In this document: piece by piece, positions 50,140-60,666 of the stretch
How positions within the stretch are numbered: position 1 is the first letter of the stretch
How the letters are laid out: each line of letters begins with the position of its first letter
Assembly: GCA_946699065.1 (NCBI GenBank)
Contig: CAMPDV010001426.1
Location: forward strand, 62,001 to 126,000
Source: Loxodes magnus
Lineage: Eukaryota; Ciliophora; Karyorelictea; Loxodida; Loxodidae
DNA: 64,000 nucleotides
Direction: 5' to 3'
Notes under the pieces: generated by a model
Told to the model about the DNA's origin: nothing
Database searches by the model: none
The model's input: the letters and a program-made list of their open reading frames with translations, nothing else
Program-made: the position numbers and the translations under genes

Positions 50140-50952
50140 TCAAATCTTGTTTCTTTCTAAGATTTTTCATTTTCGTCACAAGTGTTACGTATTGCAAATA
50201 TAACATCTTTTTCTTGCTCTATGAAATGTTGTTTCTTGTTTTTCTATTTTCGTGGACATTTTTTTTTAAAACTTCTACAAATATTATTAAATTTATTGGA
50301 GTTTCGAATCTAATTATACTAAGTTTTTATCGTTTTACTCTCCAATTATTCAAATATCATTCTCTTAGCATGTCATTCTTTCATAGTCTCATCCTTTAAC
50401 TATTCAATCTATTATATAGACTACTTCATCATCTTCAAGCTTTATGAGGTTTTGACTTAATTCGAGCATTTGTTCCTTCAACAAGTTTAAATCCTCTTAG
50501 AGATTTTATAAGTTAATATATTAACTGTATCATTTATTAAGATCCATTTACTTTATTTCAATATTATCTAAATCAAAAGTATCATAGTATATATTGAATT
50601 AGCGTATATTGCCTTCTTTATTTATTTTTTATTTCTTAATTATTACTTTCAGAGTTTCAGTTGAGTGGTCACTTTTTCATCTTTTAGTGGAGGTTTAGAG
50701 AGTTATGTTACTTTTTATGTTCAGTATTTTTCACTTCAACGCTTAAATATCCGTTGAATGAAGAAAGCCGCTTTAAATTTTTAATTATTAAGGATTTTAT
50801 TTCTTAATGCTTTAAGTTCCCTCCCTGCTGGTTAATTGCTAGTGTTAAGCAGAATGGACTTGTTAAAGCTGAGATTTAGAAAGAGAAGATGTTTCTGGTT
50901 TTCTCTCCTTCTCTGATGAAGTTGTAAAAAATTACTTTTAGAGATCGGCCAT
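50140..50952 (-). CDS. Gag-like coiled-coil protein, knuckle lacking last Cys
   Basis: 270 aa in one frame, ATG at 50952-50950 (MADLQKQFFTTSSEKERKPE) to TGA at 50142-50140. The middle contains a coiled coil (LNLLKEQMLELSQNLIKLED). Near the C-terminus ARKRCYICNTQHLWRKWK matches the intact RARKRCYICNSIWHLWRKC of the 56886 copy, but one spacer residue is missing and the final Cys is a TGA codon (Trp or stop). It probably cannot bind zinc normally. The 20390-20608 fragment is its truncated relative. Confidence 0.55.
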
Positions 50953-51475
50953 TTATATAAGTAAATTTAAAATAGAGATATCAATTAACTTAGCGAAGAA
51001 AGATTAGGAGATAAGTTAGAGTAAAAGAAAAAAATCTTTCGAATTTCAGTCAACATGCCAAAGAAAACGACTATAAGAAAAATAGGAAAGCACTTCAATA
51101 ATAGAACAGAAAAATTAATCCATATCAGAATAATAATAAAAATAAAGAAAGTTCTCATCAAGCAAGATGAGTTAATAACTATCTTTCAGATAGATAAAAA
51201 GAACTAAATGTTAAATAACATTTAACCTTAGAAATGACATATATATGGTAGTAACTTGTTCAAAATAAAGTTTTAACAGAAGAATAGCTGTGCTCTTATC
51301 TCTAAACCAATTAAATTTAGAAAGTCCAACAATTACCAAAAAACTAAGATTGAAATGCTTCTAATAAAGTAAATAACTTAATATAAATGCTTATATAATT
51401 TAAATAACTAGAAGCGTGTAAAAATTTAAGAACTTTATTTATTGAAAATAAAAAAGTTAATACAAGATAAAGAAA

Positions 51476-52369
51476 TTTAAAAAAATTAAATGGAGTCTTA
51501 AAATCTTGTTCCCGGCTTTTTCTTGAGCAAAAGAAGAGAAAAAAGCTCTAGAGAAAAAGCAGACATAAAAAAAGTATCAAGAGTTTTCTTCTCCTCACTT
51601 ACAAAACTAATAAAGAACCTAATAACTATAATAAACACCTCCTAAAGTAATAAAAAGAAAGGAATCTATTATAATAGCAGGAAAAGAACTTCCATCAAAG
51701 ATAATTAAAAAGGAAATCAATATTTAACAGTTAGTATTTGAAATATCCAATCTCTAGGAAGAGATTAAAGTGCTTAAGTAGGAAAATTAAGAACTAAGAA
51801 AATTATTATCGCTTGGATAAGATCACTTAGGGATTAGAATTATTAACTAAGAAAGAGAACTCCAAGCATATTGGAACATTTAAACTGAACATAGATAAGA
51901 AACAGCAAGGCTTGGAAATATCGTATAAAAACAAGAGTTGGAGTTTATTAATCAAAAGAATATTAGCACAAACATAACTAATTAGACAAATTAGATGGAG
52001 ATAGAATAAAAAGAGGTTATAAATCAAAAACCAATCAAATAAGTAAGGAAGAAATGCAAATACTGTAAGAGTAAGTGACATTTGTACAAGAATTGCTAAA
52101 AATTTTAGAATTTCAAGAAAAAATTATGGCGTAAAGAATAAGAAAAATACTAGAGGCTCTATTGCAACTAGCATGGAGATATTTACAGAAGAAAATGATG
52201 TGAAGTACCTTTCGAAATAATAAGAACAAGAAATCAAAGAAACTGAGAAGACCTTAGTGAAGATGATTTCATTAGATCAAGAATGATGAGAAGTGTTGCT
52301 GATAAAACAACTTATTTTAAACGGTGTCCAGATTGGCACTGTTGAACATTTTAATTTAATTATTATTAT
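51476..52369 (+). mobile_element. 894-bp insertion with 14-bp target-site duplication
   Basis: TACAAGATAAAGAA flanks the insert on both sides (51462-51475 and 52370-52383) and occurs once at the empty homologous site (21120-21133). The insert is little more than one Gag-like ORF: 14 bp lie before its ATG and 24 bp after its TGA. There is no convincing terminal inverted repeat; the right end is AT-rich (TTAATTTAATTATTATTATT). A 14-bp duplication fits target-primed reverse transcription or another staggered cut. The enzyme must come from elsewhere. Confidence 0.8.
51490..52345 (+). CDS. Gag-like coiled-coil CCHC protein inside the insertion
   Basis: The main frame ends at TGA 52343-52345. It shows a Lys/Glu-rich N-terminus, a leucine-zipper-like coiled coil (FEISNLQEEIKVLKQENQEL), the motif MEIEQ, an intact knuckle C-KY-C-KSKW-H-LYKN-C (CX2CX4HX4C), and the family motif HGDIYRRK. 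The ATG at 51490 is one base out of frame; a slip in the T5 run near 51516 reconciles them. About 280 aa. CCHC knuckles bind single-stranded nucleic acid in Gag and LINE ORF1 proteins; the role here is inferred. Confidence 0.65.
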
Positions 52370-52640
52370 TACAAGATAAAGAAGTATTGATTTAAAATTC
52401 TTCTAAACATCTAATGAAAAGTACTTTGGTTTAAATAGTTTTAAAGGTAAGACAATTCAAGAAATAAAGAGAATTAACATACTGCAAATAAATAAAAATA
52501 TAGTCTACAAAAAAATTGGATAAAGAATAAACTTTGACAGATGTAGAGAGCGATAGTCATCCACATAAAAAATAGATGAATAATTTAATCTTGATAAAAA
52601 TGGATAGTAGAAACTGGTTGAAAATCTAGAAAGAATCTTA

Positions 52641-53083
52641 AACTTTCATTTGATAAGAAAAATAATATAAAAAAAAATTAAAAGTTAATTATCTAATAAT
52701 CTAAAAGCTGCATAAGAATTTATTAAATTCTAGATAAGCTTCTGTTTGGTTTCTATGATAATTATAGAATTACTACTTTTAAGATTTATGTAAGAATAAA
52801 AATGATAAATTGAAGGATAAGTTAGTATTAGTAGATAAAATAAGTTCTAAGAAGATTTAATAATGTAAAACTAAAAAGAAAATAATATTTATCTATAAAG
52901 TAAAGGTTAGCTAAAAGTAAAAAAGAAAGACTGTAGGATTCTTAAAAAACTAAAAGAAAATTTAAAATTAATTTAGTTTTTAATTAGCAGGTAATATTAA
53001 ATAAAACTAAGATATTTATATAAATATAAACATTACTGATAAAACTTAGTTTAATGCAATTACATCTATAAAAATTATAAAAA
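52641..53083. other. Upstream region of MORN-F-box-LRR copy 4
   Basis: Near-identical to 21411-21833; presumably holds the shared promoter. No element can be named. Confidence 0.4.
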
Positions 53084-55771
53084 ATGGGAAACTCTACCAA
53101 AACTTATAAAGGAAGTCGACTAAAAGATAAAAGACATGGATAAGGTATCTATAAATGAAATAATGGAAGTAAATACGAAGGATAATGAGTATAAGATTAA
53201 AGAGAAGGTAAAGGAAAAATGTATTACTCAAATGGAGATATTTATGAAGGAAATTGACTAAAAGATAAAAGACATGGATAAGGTATCTATAAATGAAAAG
53301 ATGGACGTTAATACGAAGGATAATGAGTATAAGATTAAAGAGAAGGCAAAGGAAAAATGAATTACTCCTACGAAAATATTTATGAAGGAGAATGACTAAA
53401 AGATAAAAAACATGGATAAGGTATCTATGAATGAAATGATGGAAGTAAATACGAAGGATAATGAATAGAAGATTTAAAGGAAGGCAAAGGAATAATGTGG
53501 TATTAAAATGGAGATATTTATGAAGGAGATTGACTAAAAGATAAAAGACATGGATAAGGAACATATGAAAGAAAAGATGAATTTAAATATGAAGGATAAT
53601 GAAAATAAGATTTAAAGGAAGGAATAGGAATAATGTATTATTCAAATGGAGATGTTTATAAAGGAAACTGATTAAAAGATTGAAAACTTGGAAGTAAATA
53701 CGAAAATTAATAGGAAGAAGATTATAGATATGATATAGATAAAATGTATTTTTTAAATGAAGATATTTATGAAGAAGATTGGATAAAAGATTTAATGTGT
53801 TATTCAGATGAAGGTGCTTAAAAGGAAAGCTGATTAAAAATTTGAAAACATGGATAAGGAATATATGAATGAAAAGATGGAAGCAAATATGAAGGATAAT
53901 GAATAAAAGATTTAAAAGAAGGTAAAGGAGTAATTTATTACTCAAATGGAGATAATTACGAAGGGGAGTGATTAAAAGATAAAAGACATGGATAAGGAAT
54001 ATATAAATGAAAAGATGGTTCAAAATATGAAGGAAAATGATAATTAGGATAAAATTTAGGAAAGCAATCAATCTTATATTTTATCGATGGAGCATTTTTT
54101 GACTCATTTTATTTAAAAATGGATAAAAATAAAAAGTAATCTCTTAACTAATAAAAAGATATTATTTAAAGTTTGGATCTGTGAAATTAAGAATTACTAA
54201 GAAAATAAGAAAGACTAAACTAATAATTACTTATATAATAAAGTCATAATATCCTTAATAATATATTTAGCTTCCTTAGTTTAAAGGATATTTGTGCTTT
54301 ATAAAGGACTAATAACTTCTTCTTCTACTATAATTATAAATTATAAGTTATAAAGATAAAACACTTTGATGGAACTGAAGATTATATAAAAAATAAGATG
54401 AACTGAATAATAAAATAAATATAGAATTAAGATATAATAAAGCTAGTCATTTATTTAAATAACTTATCTCAAAATTTTATAGACTAATTATAAACTACTT
54501 TATATCACAGTATCTTATTAAGATAATGAACAAACCTTAAACAAGGAAAAAAAGATACATTATAAGACTTTTCTCTTTACAGTAATAATAAGATATTTAT
54601 ACTTTCTACTTTTTTACCTTATTAGAGTTTAAAAAGATTAACACTCTAAGGATGTTTTAAAGATGATGATTTATATTTCATTGAGATGCTAATTAATCTT
54701 GAATCATTAGATTTAAATGATATAGCAAATAATAAAAAGGGATAAGGTCTTAGTGGATAATATTTAACTAAGTATTGTATGCATTTAAATAAACTTAAAG
54801 ATCTAAAAATTAAGAGTGAGTAACTTTAATAGAAGTATATAACAGCATATTTGGAATAAAAAGGAACATTTATTTAATAACTTGATATTAATGGAGCTTA
54901 GACAAATCAATTTACTTATTTATGTCCTAACTTAACTGTAATTAATTCTTAAGAATATGGTTCTGCTTAGTAAATTTTAGATAAAGTGATAAATCCAGCA
55001 ATTTAAAGTTTATAGTTATAAGGAAATTTTAGTAGTGAATCCTTTTAATAGTTTTTCTCCGTTAGTTATAACAAACTTATCAAAGTTAGTATTTAAAATT
55101 GTGATAGTTTTAATGATTAAAGCTTATAGATTCTTTTATAAAATACTAATAACATCTAATCACTTAAATTAAAAAGTTTAGCATAACTTACTGATACTTC
55201 TCTAGGATAAATAGGTAACTATGGATATAACTATCAGAAAATCAGTTTAATTGACTTAAATCAAATAAAACATGAAACTTTAGTTTTTATCTTCTAACAT
55301 TGCAAGAGATTAAAGTAAATAGAGCTTGATTAACTAAGTTAAATAAATGTAGAAATCTTCCAAACGATGAAATAAAATAACTTATATTTACAAAGCTTAA
55401 AACTAAGAAACTTAGAAATATAAGGAAATTGATTAGAAGAGATATTATAAGTTAGTCAATTAAATAACTTATAACTTAGTAGTTTAAATTTAAATGATAA
55501 TGATATCACTAAAATATTATAAAAAACAATAAAATTATAAAAGTTAGATTTACGGTTAAATTAAATCTCAAGTGAATCATTTCCTATGAATGATGAAAAT
55601 GGTTAACCTTATCATATTTATAAAGGTTTAAAGATTTTAAAGGTAACTTTTTAGAATTTCTAATTTTAAGGATAGTTTAGGGGATTAATGGAGAAATATA
55701 AAAAACTAAAAATATTTAATGGAGATAAAGAGATTTATTTTCTCACTGAAGAAATTGATTTGATTTTGTGA
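53084..55771 (+). CDS. MORN-F-box-LRR protein (copy 4)
   Basis: 895 aa, one frame, ATG (MGNSTKTYKGSRLKDKRHGQG) to TGA at 55769-55771. The MORN array is longer than in copy 2. Tandem units of about 46 codons (e.g. YEGNWLKDKRHGQG) lie at residues 8-150, before a region near-identical to copy 2. F-box at ~389, then leucine-rich repeats. The array growth is in frame and confined to the MORN part. Two to three degenerate units around residue 200-250 are shared with copy 2. Likely an SCF-type receptor (inference). A Gag-like gene faces it 92 bp downstream. Confidence 0.9.
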
Positions 55772-55863
55772 GATAGGCTTACGAACTATTATAACTCTAT
55801 AATAAATCTTATTTAATTAAGTTAAAATTATTTTAAATATTATTAAATCACCAAAACAACTGT

Positions 55864-56886
55864 TCATCTTCCGGTTAATTGAAGTTTTAAATGTATAAAA
55901 TCTCCGTTCCTACCTGTTCTATCCTTTCATTGCACTTTTTCCTTTACTTCTCTCTTTTATATAGTCTGAGTTGAGAATTTTTTTTCAAATTTCCCATTTC
56001 CAGATGGGAAGAATTCCGTCGCTCGTTACTTCAGTTGCTTTTAGTTAACATTTCTCCAGATATTCATTCTTATTTTTTTCTATTGGGGACATTTTCGCCA
56101 TAAATGTCAAATGCTGTTGCAAATATAGCATCTTTTTCTTGCTCTCAGAAATGCCTTTTCTTGTTTCTCTATTTCCATTGGAGTTCCTTATGAAGGCTTC
56201 TACAAGTTTTCTTCTATTAATTTGAGTCTTTAATCTAATTTTACTCATTTTTTCTCGTATTGCTCTTACATTACTCAAATATAATTCTTAAAACTTGCTA
56301 TTTGCTCATAAACTCCGACTTTAGCTCTTCGGTCTACCATATGGGCTTAATCATCATCTTCAGGATTTGTCAAATCCTGACTTATTACAAAAATCTCTTC
56401 CTTCTGGGAATTTAATTCCTCTTCGAGATTTTTTTACATTTCTAATAAGTTGATAAATCAGCTGTTTCATCTACAAAGAGTCCATTTATTCTATTTCAGT
56501 ATTGTCTAAATAAAAGGTAATAGGATTTATATTGAATTATCGTACTTTACCTTCTTCGTTTATTTTTTATTTTTTCATTATTATTTTTATGAATTCAGTT
56601 GAGTGAACTCTTTTTTTATTTTTCAATGGAGATGTTGAGAGCTATGTTAACTTTTCTGTTCTGAACTTTATCTCAGTTCTTACTTGTCCTTTGATGGAAG
56701 AGATTCACTTTATTTCGATTTGTAGAAGTTAGTATTTTTTATAAGTTCTTCTAATCTATTAGATAGTGCTGGTTATTTTTATTAAGAAGAGTGTTAAGTT
56801 GAAGAAGACGTGGCGAGAATATGTGCTTTTAGTTTTCTCTTCTGTTCTGAGGAGGTGGCTAAAAAACCCTTTTTGAAGCCAGCCAT
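55864..56886 (-). CDS. Gag-like coiled-coil CCHC protein, intact
   Basis: 340 aa in one frame from ATG 56886-56884 (MAGFKKGFLATSSEQKRK) to TGA 55866-55864. Order: Ser/Gln-rich N-terminus, acidic and coiled-coil part (YEQIASFKNYIW, LDQRLKLIEENLQK), family motif PMEIEKQEKAF, then a canonical zinc knuckle C-YI-C-NSIW-H-LWRK-C near residue 265, and a basic tail. It is the best-preserved family member and the only one without a shift or a lost zinc ligand. No protease, reverse transcriptase or integrase is encoded next to it. Convergent with MORN-F-box-LRR copy 4. It may be a domesticated gene or the source of the dispersed copies. Confidence 0.75.
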
Positions 56887-57101
56887 TTGATATTATTTAA
56901 ATTAGTTATTAATAATTTTGAGATTTTAAGTATGTAATATTTTGATAAAACCAAATAATAATGAAATAAATATAATGTTGTTTAGCTATATAAGATAAGG
57001 ATTTGAATCTGCCTACCTAAAATAAATATTAGTATTTATTGCTGATAATATTAAAATACTATTTAAGTTATTTAAAATTCATTTATTTTATTCTAAAAAA
57101 T
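56887..57101. other. Short AT-rich spacer
   Basis: Nothing recognised. Confidence 0.5.
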
Positions 57102-57167
57102 GCCCAAACCTGGGATTTAACCTTTAGATGTTCAGTCTAAGGCTGTCCCTACTGAGGTATTTGAGCC
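57102..57167 (-). pseudogene. tRNA-Phe pseudogene
   Basis: Alignable with 26669-26741 but lacks about eight bases of the T-arm and has substitutions in the anticodon arm and D-arm. The outline (TTCAGTCTAA, CCCTACTGAG on the plus strand) remains. Confidence 0.75.
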
Positions 57168-58831
57168 TTATACTATTGTTAAGCCAATAGTTTTAAGAAT
57201 ATTGGCATATGATTTGAGTAAATATCAGCTATTTTATATAAAATAAGGAATTTTAAATAATATACATTCTAGTTTTTTTAATTCTTTAAGTAGCTTTATA
57301 AATGAAAGAAGCTGTGAATTATCCTGATTCTGATATAGGCAAGCTGTTTGCAGTTAGCTGGAACTTAAAATTTTATATTGTTTAGTAATTAAAAAAGATG
57401 TTAAAGTTCTATGATATGAGAATAAATAATCAGCTTTATGCTTTTAGTCGTTTCCTCTTTAAAACTATATTAAATATAAAGCTTTAAAAAAATATGATAA
57501 AGATACTAATTCCTATTTTAAAGAGCATGCCAATTGTACAGACTATAGCAACTAAAAGAGCTTTAGAAATTTGCTGAAATAATTTATACTAAAATTAGTT
57601 AGGAATACAGAGAAAGAGATAATTTAAATATTAAAGTCACGCACTTAATCTTACAGTTTTCAATATTATTTATATTCGTGTAATTATCTTGTGAAAAATT
57701 AACTCTTCATGCAGAGGTAAAGACTCCTTTTACCTTTAATGTGCATTTTATTTTTATTTACTTAGAAAATTTTCAAATTGCTCTCTCTAAAAAATTTGAA
57801 AAATTAATAACATATGACCATGTCTAAATAAAATAGATTACTTCTCATAAATAAACAATTTATACCTTCAAATATCTATTTTTTACACAAATCTACTAAA
57901 AAATTATTAAAAGTGTAGGATAAAGCACAAGCAATTAATTAGAGACTAAAGAAGTCCAACAAGAAAGTACAAAAAGCAACGATATAATGGAGGAAGACGA
58001 AAGGAATTATGGTTGAATTTTATGAACATAATAAAATAAAGTATCTGATTTATATGAGTTAGTGATTTCTTCTAATTTTTAAATAGTTACATTATAGTAA
58101 TAATGTTATGATTTTGTATTTTTTATCATATACATAAAAATATTTTAGTCTTGCGTTTTTTTTATTCTGTAATTAAATATCGAAAAAGTAAGTTAGCATG
58201 TAAAATAATCATAATATTGAAATCCTTTTTTCAGTTACTAAAGAAAAATAACTTATTATTGGCTTAGGAATTGATGGCATCTTATTTACTTTTGTAAAAA
58301 ATAAAGAAATAAGAGTTATAATGTGATTTTTATTTAATTTAATCTTAATTTAGTAAGTCAGCAACAACTCAGCATTGCTTCTACTCTAAAATATTTTATT
58401 TAGTAAATTTTGTAATTTAAATTAGAAATAACTAGTGTTCTAGGTAATTTAGCTTCAAAATTTTTCTGTTTTAATTACTTATAAAATTAAGTTATTTAAA
58501 ATTACTTATACAAAATACATAAAATTACTAGTAAAAGGAAATTTAAAAATAACATTTATATTTTTAATTATTTATTTATACATTATCCTATATAGAACTA
58601 GTTAAACTAATTTATACTTTATATCAAATAAACAACTACTAATTTAATCAAATACTTTCTTTATACTATCAAATATAACTATACATATCATCTTAAATAT
58701 ATTTAAATCTTATCTTTAAAATAAAGAAAAAAATTGAAAATTGCGCGGTAAAAACGAAATAGTCGATTCGCCTTTCTAGAAACTAAAACAGAAAAGCCAA
58801 AAGAAAGGAAGGCAAAGAAAAATAAAAGTAG
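57168..58831. other. AT-rich DNA, no supported gene
   Basis: Short hydrophilic frames near 57960-58040 have no motif. Nothing else recognised. Confidence 0.45.
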
Positions 58832-59584
58832 ATGACTACATCAGAATCTAGTTCTTCTTCCAAAGGTAAAGTGATGGTTGGAATGTAATAAGTAGAAGAA
58901 TAAAAAAATGACCCATATTAAAAACTCTAAAATTAAGTCGAATAAATGAAAAAATAAATTTTCCGATACTAAGAAACCATATTCAACCAAAGCATATAAA
59001 TAAGAGAACTTATGAGTAATATTGATTTTTAGGATAATAAATTAACAATCTTAAGAAAATAACTAATATAAAATCAATTAATAACAGAAGGATAATTATG
59101 AAGATAATCTTAATCAAATTTACCCAATAATCAAATAATGGAATTAGAAAAAACTCCAACTTAAATAAAAAAAGAAGAAATCTCATAAATCGAAATTTAA
59201 GATCAGAATATAATAAAAAATTAGAAAAGATAGAAAACAAGATATTTATAAAAAATTAATCAAGATAAGAACTTAAACAATGTTGATACTGCAAATCAAG
59301 ATTTCATTTATTAAGGAAATGCATAACCTGAAAAAAACTGAACAAAAAAGAACAAAACAGAACATGAACTTAAATTAACAAACTTTGAATTACATCAAAT
59401 GGAATTTATAAGAGAAAAATATTTGCTGGATAGACTGAGAATCAACAGTGGTTACCTACCACTTAATCAAGAAGGCCGTGGTATCCATCCTCGTTAAGAA
59501 AATGGCCGCAAGTTCCTGGTTTAAATCCCAGAAAATGTTAAACTCTTTTTTATATTTAGTTTATAATTAATTAATTAATCTTGA
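58832..59584 (+). CDS. Hypothetical coiled-coil protein (250 aa)
   Basis: ATG (MTTSESSSSSKGKVMVGMQQ) to TGA at 59582-59584 in one frame. Gln-rich (mostly TAA/TAG), with only two TGA Trp codons in 250 residues, which distinguishes it from chance frames here. Probable coiled coil at ~30-75 (LQNQVEQMKKQIFRYQETIF) and ~210-225. The Ser-rich start recalls the SSEASSS stretch of Gag-like relics, but there is no zinc knuckle, so I do not place it in that family. The sequence at 59455-59535 looks faintly tRNA-like but lies in this frame. Function unknown. Confidence 0.5.
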
Positions 59585-60666
59585 AAACAAGCTTTAGGAA
59601 TCAAACTATATTATTTCTACTATATATTATTATCGTATAGCGGATTATTTAACTAAGCTGCTTTTATCAATTCTCAGACAAATCTTTTTCGCAATCTTAA
59701 GCAATTTTCACACAATATGATTCTAAAATTTATTTACAGATTTAAAATTAATATTTAGTAAAAAAATCTAGGGTAAATTGGTGAAATCTCTTATCTGAAC
59801 ATTATTTGGTAAAATATAGAAAGACAGCGAATAACATGAATCAATAAATGGTATAAGTGATTCTAATTGTATGTATCTTAAATCTTTCAGTAAATAACGA
59901 AAGCTAATTAAGAAATATTGATTTGTGTAAGAAACTGAAGATTTTAAAAAGCAAATAAAAGTTTGATAAGCAAAGCAAAGTAGATTAAATTGTATTTCAA
60001 ATATATTGGATCCTATGGCAAATTTTAGAAGAAAACAATATTGGAGCTCTAATTAATTGTAATCATTAACAAAAAGCAAGATTAATTCATTATGAAGATA
60101 AACCAGGTTGAAAAAGTTATAATAAAAAGATAAAAAATCAGGTAGGTTAAAAGACCAAATGAAAGAACTAATAATTATAGAAGGAAGAAATAGAAAATAT
60201 AGCATATAAAAATTTTCAAAGTGGTTAATCTATTAATATTTGAAATTTTTTAAAGGATAATATTTGATATAGAATGAAATATGATTTTAGATTTAAGAAA
60301 ATAATAAAAATAATAATCCATTAGAATGAATCTTCTTAAATAGGATTACCATATTTTATAATATTAAAATTAAATAAAAAAATAAAATAAAATCCGATTG
60401 TTAGAATGGAAAAATCAAAAAAGGAAGGAATAAAAGATTATATATAGCAAGAATAATTAAAAATTGATGAGATCAAGATGATAATTAAAAAAATTAAAAA
60501 CATTTGCAAATTTCAATTCTCAAACGTAAAACTAAAAAAGAATTATATTGGAATAATTAAATTAAATTAAATTAATTTTAATATATAAAAAAGGATAACG
60601 AAAAAACTACGATCAAAACTGATAAAATTAGGTTTAAAAAATAATAAGTGTTAAAATTATAAAAAA
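59585..60666. other. AT-rich DNA upstream of MORN-F-box-LRR copy 5
   Basis: Purine-rich and open in many frames, no motif. No reliable feature. Confidence 0.45.

Larger units (their letters stand above)
50985..52640 (+). pseudogene. Gag-like relic split by an 894-bp insertion
   Basis: 50985-51475 and 52370-52640 together equal the uninterrupted 20640-21410. The interruption is the younger element at 51476-52369. Confidence 0.6.

Noticed and set aside
59455..59535. tRNA-like sequence with a B-box-like GGTTTAAATCC
   Set aside because: No acceptor or anticodon arm forms, and it lies inside the open frame 58832-59584.
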